64,000 bases of DNA. Source: Apirhabdus apintestini (GTDB lineage: Bacteria; Pseudomonadota; Gammaproteobacteria; Enterobacterales; Enterobacteriaceae). The notes under the pieces are model-generated. The model ran no database searches and was not told where the DNA came from. It was given only the letters and a program-made list of their open reading frames with translations. Below, one piece after another: positions 58,871 through 64,000 of this stretch (the first letter of the stretch is position 1; the number at the start of each line of letters is the position of its first letter). The stretch covers positions 4,387,670 to 4,451,669 of the forward strand of contig CP138906.1 in NCBI GenBank assembly GCA_033977085.1. The letters are read 5' to 3'. The position numbers and the translations under genes are program-made.

Positions 58871-59461
58871 ATGTTACGAAACCCCATTCATTTGCGGCTG
58901 GAAAAGCTGGAAAGCTGGCAGCACGTTACCTTTATGGCCGCACTGTGTGAGCGGATGTATCCTAACTACGCTATGTTTTGCCAACAGACGGCGTTCGGTG
59001 ACGGGCAGCTTTATCGTCGCATTCTCGACTTGGTTTGGGAAACGCTGACGGTTAAAGATGCCAAAGTTAATTTCGATGCTCAGTTAGAGAAACTGGAAGA
59101 GGCCATTCCCGCTGCGGAAGATTATGACCTCTATGGCGTTTATCCGGCAATCGATGCCTGCGTTGCGTTAAGTGAATTATTGCATTCACGTTTGAGTGGA
59201 GAAACGCTGGAACATGCGATTGAGGTCAGTAAAGCATCGATTACCAGTGTAGCAATGTTGGAAATGACGCATGCCGGACGTGAAATGAGCGATGATGAAC
59301 TGAAGGAAAATCCTTCAGTGGAACAGGAATGGGACATTCAGTGGGAGATTTTTCGCCTTCTTGCCGACTGTGAAGAACGCGATATTGAACTCATTAAAGG
59401 GTTAAGAAGTGACCTGCGAGAGTCTGGAATAAGTAATATCGGTATAAATTTTCAGCAGTGA
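58871..59461 (+). CDS. yjaG: DUF416 family protein YjaG
   Basis: A cytoplasmic, mostly helical protein of unknown function, conserved beside hupA in enterobacteria. The frame is intact at 196 residues, the E. coli length, starting at ATG 58871 with AGAG upstream. Conserved blocks are LEKLESWQHVTFMAALCERM at the start and YGVYPAIDACVALSELLH in the middle; the C-terminus is acidic and Ile-rich. No catalytic motif is visible to me. Confidence 0.93.
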   Translation: MLRNPIHLRLEKLESWQHVTFMAALCERMYPNYAMFCQQTAFGDGQLYRRILDLVWETLTVKDAKVNFDAQLEKLEEAIPAAEDYDLYGVYPAIDACVALSELLHSRLSGETLEHAIEVSKASITSVAMLEMTHAGREMSDDELKENPSVEQEWDIQWEIFRLLADCEERDIELIKGLRSDLRESGISNIGINFQQ

Positions 59462-59646
59462 GACAGTAAAACGTGATTTACAGCCTGTTTTGTCACGGCT
59501 TAAGGCTTCCAATTAACCCCCGTCTGGTCTACATTTGTGGGGCGAATAAAAGTGGCTATCGGTGCGTATATGCAGGAGAGTGCTGTTATGGCATTTCCGT
59601 CGCACTCGATGCTTAGCAAGCGATAAACACATTGTAAGGATAACTT

Positions 59647-59919
59647 ATGAACAAGACTCAACTGATTGATGTAATTGCGGACAAGGCTGATCTGTCCAAA
59701 GCACAGGCGAAAGCCGCTCTGGAATCCACTTTGGCTGCAATTACTGAGTCTCTGAAAGAAGGTGATGCTGTACAACTGGTTGGTTTCGGTACCTTCAAAG
59801 TGAACCACCGTGCTGAGCGCACTGGCCGCAATCCGCAGACCGGTAAAGAAATCAAAATCGCCGCAGCTAACGTTCCGGCATTTGTTTCTGGTAAAGCACT
59901 GAAAGACGCCGTTAAGTAA
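59647..59919 (+). CDS. hupA: DNA-binding protein HU-alpha
   Basis: HU is the main nucleoid protein; alpha forms homodimers or pairs with HupB. The frame is intact at 90 residues, as in E. coli and nearly identical to it: [18 protein letters not shown], the core [20 protein letters not shown] with the DNA-inserting proline arm, and a [11 protein letters not shown] end. Strong codon bias. Followed by a clear terminator. Confidence 0.98.
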   Translation: MNKTQLIDVIADKADLSKAQAKAALESTLAAITESLKEGDAVQLVGFGTFKVNHRAERTGRNPQTGKEIKIAAANVPAFVSGKALKDAVK

Positions 59920-59946
59920 TTAATCGCGTGTCAGTGAACAGTTTTA

Positions 59947-59970
59947 GCAAGGGGCGGTTTCGCCCCTTTT
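59947..59970 (+). terminator. Rho-independent terminator of hupA
   Basis: Stem AAGGGGCG/CGCCCCTT with a short loop and T tail, 28 bases after the hupA stop. The apparent upstream frame of yjaH overlaps it. Confidence 0.93.
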
Positions 59971-60626
59971 GTCCATCTGGTGGAAGCGGGTACTGTCTGT
60001 TGGCACACTCATGCTCACCGCCTGTTCTTTTCATTCTTCTCCTCCCCGTTTGCAGCGACAGGCTATCTTGCCGATGGCGGTGCGGTGCGCATGTGGCGCA
60101 AAGATGGTACCAACGGTGCGATACATCTTTTACCGCGTTTAGTCCCTGGACTCAGGGAGATACCAGCACCGGTGAATATACCTGGCAAGATGAAAAGCTG
60201 ACGCTTATTGACTGGCACCTTTTCCGTAAAACGCCGGAACATATTAAAATTCGTTTTGATGAGCGCGGCGCAGTGAGTTTTATGCAACGCGACGTCGAAG
60301 GCAGCAAACAGCAACTCTCTCCGGAACATATAGCGCTGGCGCGCTATCGGGCAGAGCGTATGCGCGATATTAGTGCAGCACTGGTTAGTGGGCACGTTAA
60401 GCTTATGCAGGGGCGCTGGCAGCAGGATGGCTCAGTGCTGGACTGTGAAGGGCATCTCCTGGCTCCTCATCTTGATGGTGCGGCGCTGGCGCATATACAT
60501 CGCAGACAGCAGCATTCCTCTATGGCGGTCAGCGTTGCGTGGCTTGAAGCACCTAAAGGCTCCCAGCTTTTATTAGTCGCCAATGAAAATTTCTGCGTCT
60601 GGCAACCGCAGGAAAAAGATTTTTAA
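59969..60626 (+). pseudogene. yjaH: DUF1481 lipoprotein YjaH, two frameshifts
   Basis: A predicted outer-membrane-type lipoprotein of unknown function found downstream of hupA. In one frame the signal reads VLSVGTLMLTAC with a lipobox Cys near 60018; a second frame gives GYLADGGAVRMWRKDGTNGAIH; a third, from about 60130, reads SPWTQGDTSTGEYTWQDEKL to the end, with the conserved SVAWLEAPKGSQLLLVANENFC near the C-terminus. One base change of frame lies between 60030 and 60060, another at the T4 run near 60126. The start is uncertain (TTG 59969 or a later codon). Confidence 0.75.
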
Positions 60627-60838
60627 ACCGTAGAAAGCGCCTACTAACATTCATTACTACAAATCACTATTAATAACTGGCTCAGGCATAAATCCTGCCG
60701 GTTTAACGGCCGCATTGGTCAATGAGAATGTTCCCGGCACGCTGGCAGTAGCATCGCAGGCCGCTGCCTGCGATGCAATTATGTAAGGAATACTTATATG
60801 GATAGGAAGGTTTAAGCGCCAGGCCAGATATCCGTGCT

Positions 60839-62128
60839 TTAAGCTTGCTCGCGCGCAATGGCGCGATAGCCAATATCACGGCGATAAAAACTTTCTTTCC
60901 AGTGAATTTGGGATGCGAGCTTCAGAGCCTGCCGCTGCGCTTCTGAGACGCTGCTGCCTAGCGCCGTAGCGCACAACACTCGCCCACCGCTGGTAAGAAT
61001 CTGCCCTGTTTCCGAGAGCGCTGTCCCAGCGTGAAAAACTTTCACGGTTTCATCGGGTTGATCGGGTAGCCCGTAAATCGTCGAACCTGATGAATAGGTG
61101 TCGGGATAACCGCCTGCCGCCATTACAATTCCCAGCGCCGCGCGGGTATCCCAATGCGTAGTTACGGTATCCAGGCGGCCGGCGCAGGCGGCGAGGCAAA
61201 GCTCAACCAGGCAGGAGCGCAGGCGCAGCATAATCGGCTGTGTCTCTGGGTCGCCGAAACGACAGTTAAACTCAATGACTTTGGGGTTGCCCTGTTGGTC
61301 TATCATCAAACCCGCATACAGGAAGCCGGTATAGATATTGCCTTCGGCCGCCATTCCGCGCACGGTAGGTTCTATAATACGTTCCATTACGCGCTGGTGG
61401 ACGCTATCTGTAACAACGGGCGCCGGCGAATAAGCGCCCATTCCTCCAGTATTAGGGCCACGGTCGCCTTCATTCACGCGCTTATGATCCTGGCTTGTAG
61501 CCATGGGCAGAATATGCTTACCGTCAACCATTACGATAAAGCTGGCCTCTTCGCCATCGAGAAACTCTTCGATGACAATACGATGCCCGGCGTCGCCCAA
61601 AGCGTTGCCTGCCAGCATATCTTTGACCGCTGCTTCCGCCTCTTCCAGCGTCATTGCCACAACAACGCCTTTACCCGCAGCCAGCCCATCGGCCTTAACT
61701 ACAACGGGCGCACCCGTCTTACGAAGGTAATCGAGCGCCGGTTTCACCTCTTTAAAACTCTGATAGGCCGCGGTGGGAATAGCGTGGCGTGCCAGAAAAT
61801 CCTTGGCAAAAGTTTTGGAACCTTCAAGCCGGGCGGCCGCCTGAGTGGGGCCAAAAATTGCCAGGCCCGCTGCGCGAAATTGATCGACAACGCCCCGCAC
61901 TAGCGGCGCTTCCGGGCCGACAATTGTTAAATCAATCTTTTCCTGCAGTGCGAAGCGCAGCAGCCCGGCAATATCCGTTGCCGCAATATCGATATTTTTC
62001 AGATTGGGTTCCAGCGCGGTACCCGCATTACCGGGTGCGACAAAAACGGTATCCACCTGCGATGATTGGGCCGCCTTCCATGCCAGCGCATGTTCGCGTC
62101 CGCCATTGCCGATAATCAGTAGCTTCAT
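60839..62128 (-). CDS. purD: Phosphoribosylamine-glycine ligase PurD
   Basis: PurD makes glycinamide ribonucleotide, the second step of purine synthesis. The frame is intact at 429 residues, the E. coli length. The N-terminal domain begins MKLLIIGNGGREHALAWK; the ATP-grasp region has VVKADGLAAGKGVVVA; the PurD signature is RFGDPETQ (near residue 290). It lies 14 bases after purH on the same strand, the purHD operon of E. coli. Confidence 0.97.
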   Translation of the reverse strand: MKLLIIGNGGREHALAWKAAQSSQVDTVFVAPGNAGTALEPNLKNIDIAATDIAGLLRFALQEKIDLTIVGPEAPLVRGVVDQFRAAGLAIFGPTQAAARLEGSKTFAKDFLARHAIPTAAYQSFKEVKPALDYLRKTGAPVVVKADGLAAGKGVVVAMTLEEAEAAVKDMLAGNALGDAGHRIVIEEFLDGEEASFIVMVDGKHILPMATSQDHKRVNEGDRGPNTGGMGAYSPAPVVTDSVHQRVMERIIEPTVRGMAAEGNIYTGFLYAGLMIDQQGNPKVIEFNCRFGDPETQPIMLRLRSCLVELCLAACAGRLDTVTTHWDTRAALGIVMAAGGYPDTYSSGSTIYGLPDQPDETVKVFHAGTALSETGQILTSGGRVLCATALGSSVSEAQRQALKLASQIHWKESFYRRDIGYRAIAREQA

Positions 62129-62142
62129 AGTCGCTCCATAAA

Positions 62143-63731
62143 TTAATGACGAAAATGTCGCATACCAGTGAAAATCATGGCGATGCCGTGCTCATCCGCA
62201 GCCGCGATGACTTCATCGTCGCGTATTGAACCGCCGGGCTGAATAACACAGGTTACGCCCGCCGCCGCCGCCGCATCGATACCGTCGCGAAATGGAAAGA
62301 AGGCATCAGAAGCCATCGCCGAGCCGGCAACGTTTAATCCTTCATCATTCGCCTTGATCCCGGCGATTCTGGCAGAATACACGCGGCTCATTTGCCCCGC
62401 GCCAATGCCAATCGTCATATTCCCTTTGGCGTACACAATGGCATTCGATTTCACAAATTTTGCCACTTTCCAGCAGAACAGCGCATCACGCTGCTCCTGC
62501 TCCGTGGGCTGGCGCTGGGTAACAACGCGCAGATCACCTGCGGCTACCATACCCAAATCTCTATCCTGTACCAGTAAACCACCATTCACGCGCTTGATAT
62601 CCATGCCCGGCTGGTGGGCCTGCCAATCACCGCAAAGCAATACGCGGACATTGGGTTTAGTAGATGTTATTTTCAGGGCCTCTTCAGAAGCGGACGGTGC
62701 AATAATCACTTCAACAAACTGGCGTGAAATAATGGCCTGTGCGGTATCTGCATCCAGCTTACGATTAAAGGCAATAATGCCGCCAAAAGCAGAAGTAGGA
62801 TCGGTTTTATAGGCGCGCTCATAGGCATTAAGAATTGAGTCGCTGACCGCGACGCCGCACGGATTAGCGTGTTTGACAATAACGCAGGCCGGATCGCTAA
62901 AGGCTTTCACGCACTCCAGCGCGGCATCAGTATCGGCAATATTATTATAGGAAAGCGCTTTTCCCTGCATTTGGCGGGCAGTCGCGACAGAAGCCTCCGT
63001 AATACCTTCTTCTATATAGAAAGCGGCCTGTTGATGAGCATTCTCGCCGTAACGCATATCCTGTTTCTTGATAAAGTTGAGATTTAACGTTCGCGGAAAA
63101 TATCCGGAGGGAGAATGCGTATCTCCACGATAGGGAGGCACCAGGCGCCCAGGTAATTCGCAATAGCGCTGTCATAGGCTGCGGTATGCTCAAAGGCGCG
63201 AACGGCCAGATCAAAACGCGTCGCCAGTGTGAGGGCGCCATCATTGGCGTCTAATTCCTCAATAATTTTGAGGTAGTCATCGCTATTCACGGCAACAGCT
63301 ACATCGCGATAATTTTTAGCCGCTGAGCGCACCATGGTCGGGCCGCCGATATCAATATTCTCAATGGCGTCTTCCAGTGTGCAATCTTCCCGTGCGACGG
63401 TTTGAGCAAAGGGATATAAATTGACGACCACCATATCGATAGGCGCTATACCATGGCGGGCCATTACTTCGCTGTCTTTGTTGCGACGCCCTAATATGCC
63501 GCCGTGAATTTTGGGGTGCAGGGTTTTTACTCGTCCGTCCATCATTTCCGGAAACCCGGTGTAATCAGAGACTTCGGTAACTGGCAGCTTCGCTTCAGCT
63601 AACAGGCGCGCGGTCCCGCCGGTGGAGAGCACTTCAATGTCTCGCGCGATAAGCGCACGGGCAAATTCGACGATGCCCGTTTTATCAGAGACGCTAATCA
63701 AAGCGCGGCGAATAGGACGAGATAATTGCAT
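62143..63731 (-). pseudogene. purH: Bifunctional AICAR transformylase / IMP cyclohydrolase PurH, one frameshift
   Basis: PurH performs the last two steps to IMP. The IMP cyclohydrolase domain (about 1-195) has [15 protein letters not shown] and [17 protein letters not shown]; the transformylase domain has the catalytic Lys-His segment [10 protein letters not shown] and FWCKVA-type and [11 protein letters not shown] blocks. Near 63141-63145 one A is missing in the gene sense (GCCATGGTG expected, GCCTGGTG present), at the domain junction. Corrected length 529 residues, as in E. coli. The two halves read separately as 215 and more than 300 residues, so each activity could survive as a split protein even if the loss is real. 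Confidence 0.9.
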
Positions 63732-63850
63732 GATAGTAAATCCCCTGAATCTGGTTTAAAGAGAAGCGTGGGGCAAAATTTCAGGCAGGAAGCCGTAAAT
63801 AGTCTGCCCATGCTCCACTCGGATGTCTTTCATCTGCCACAAAGATTGTA

Positions 63851-63866
63851 ACGAAAACGTTTGCGT
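63851..63866. promoter_or_regulatory. PurR operator of purHD
   Basis: ACGAAAACGTTTGCGT is a full match to the 16-bp PurR consensus (ACGCAAACGTTTTCnT read on the other strand). It lies about 120 bases upstream of the purH ATG. PurR with hypoxanthine or guanine would repress purHD. Confidence 0.9.
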
Positions 63867-64000
63867 GGCGCGCGAGGAATTTCTAGAAAATAAGAGCCGT
63901 GGATAATTCTGTGTACAAGTAGGTATAAATCCGCGTTTTGCTGGGGAATGCAGCAGTCAGTGAATTTTATAGCAAATTTAGCTTGCGACAGAAACTGGGA

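Overview
The window is a chromosome segment of a Sodalis-like insect symbiont (Enterobacterales, gamma-proteobacteria). Gene order is nearly that of Escherichia coli around the two rrn operons of the left chromosome arm. The 16S gene and every protein look enterobacterial. Several insertion sequences sit inside genes and inside each other, as in the IS-rich Sitophilus (grain weevil) symbionts. The host assignment is inference; I could not run a search.

Layout. 1-12.8 kb: dlhH (partial), udp, rmuC, the ubiquinone genes ubiE-ubiJ-ubiB, the Tat translocase tatABC, tatD, rfaH, ubiD and fre. 13.0-22.5 kb: fadBA (fadB split by an IS21-family element), pepQ, yigZ, trkH and hemG. 22.5-28.05 kb: one complete rRNA operon (16S, tRNA-Ile, tRNA-Ala, 23S, 5S). 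28.1-31.9 kb: a 9-bp tandem array, GC-rich unassigned DNA and an IS3-family remnant carrying a second IS21 copy. 32.1-36.2 kb: murB, birA, coaA and four tRNAs (Thr, Tyr, Gly, Thr). 36.3-49.9 kb: tufB, secE-nusG, rplKAJL and rpoBC. 49.9-52.5 kb: an IS200-like element interrupted by a third IS21 copy. 52.7-64 kb: thiE and thiC with a TPP riboswitch, rsd, nudC, hemE, nfi, yjaG, hupA, yjaH, purD and purH with a PurR operator.

Reading frames. More than half of the protein genes are broken by single-base insertions or deletions, about 49 by my count against remembered E. coli proteins. The breaks hit genes no cell can lose (rpoB, rpoC, rplA, rplK, rplL) and conserved parts of 16S and 23S rRNA. They fall into few classes: one base lost from homopolymers, one base lost at CCWGG (Dcm) sites, and one base gained at AGCT, most often AGCTG read as AGCTCG. 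When single bases are restored, most broken genes return to the family length exactly (RpoC 1407, RpoB 1342, FadB 729, UbiB 546, PurH 529 residues). I see no nonsense substitutions or large deletions outside the IS remnants. I therefore think most of the breaks are sequence or assembly error at modified or repetitive motifs, not gene decay. Genes with broken frames are typed 'pseudogene' where the product is dispensable or conditionally needed and 'CDS' where it is indispensable; each entry gives the break.

Damage that does look real: fadB is split by IS21 with a 5-bp target duplication; thiFSGH are missing between rpoC and thiE, where an IS200/IS21 composite now lies; the IS3 and IS200 copies are dead; and hemG is joined through one rRNA operon to murB, an arrangement that in E. 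coli would need recombination between rrnA and rrnB.
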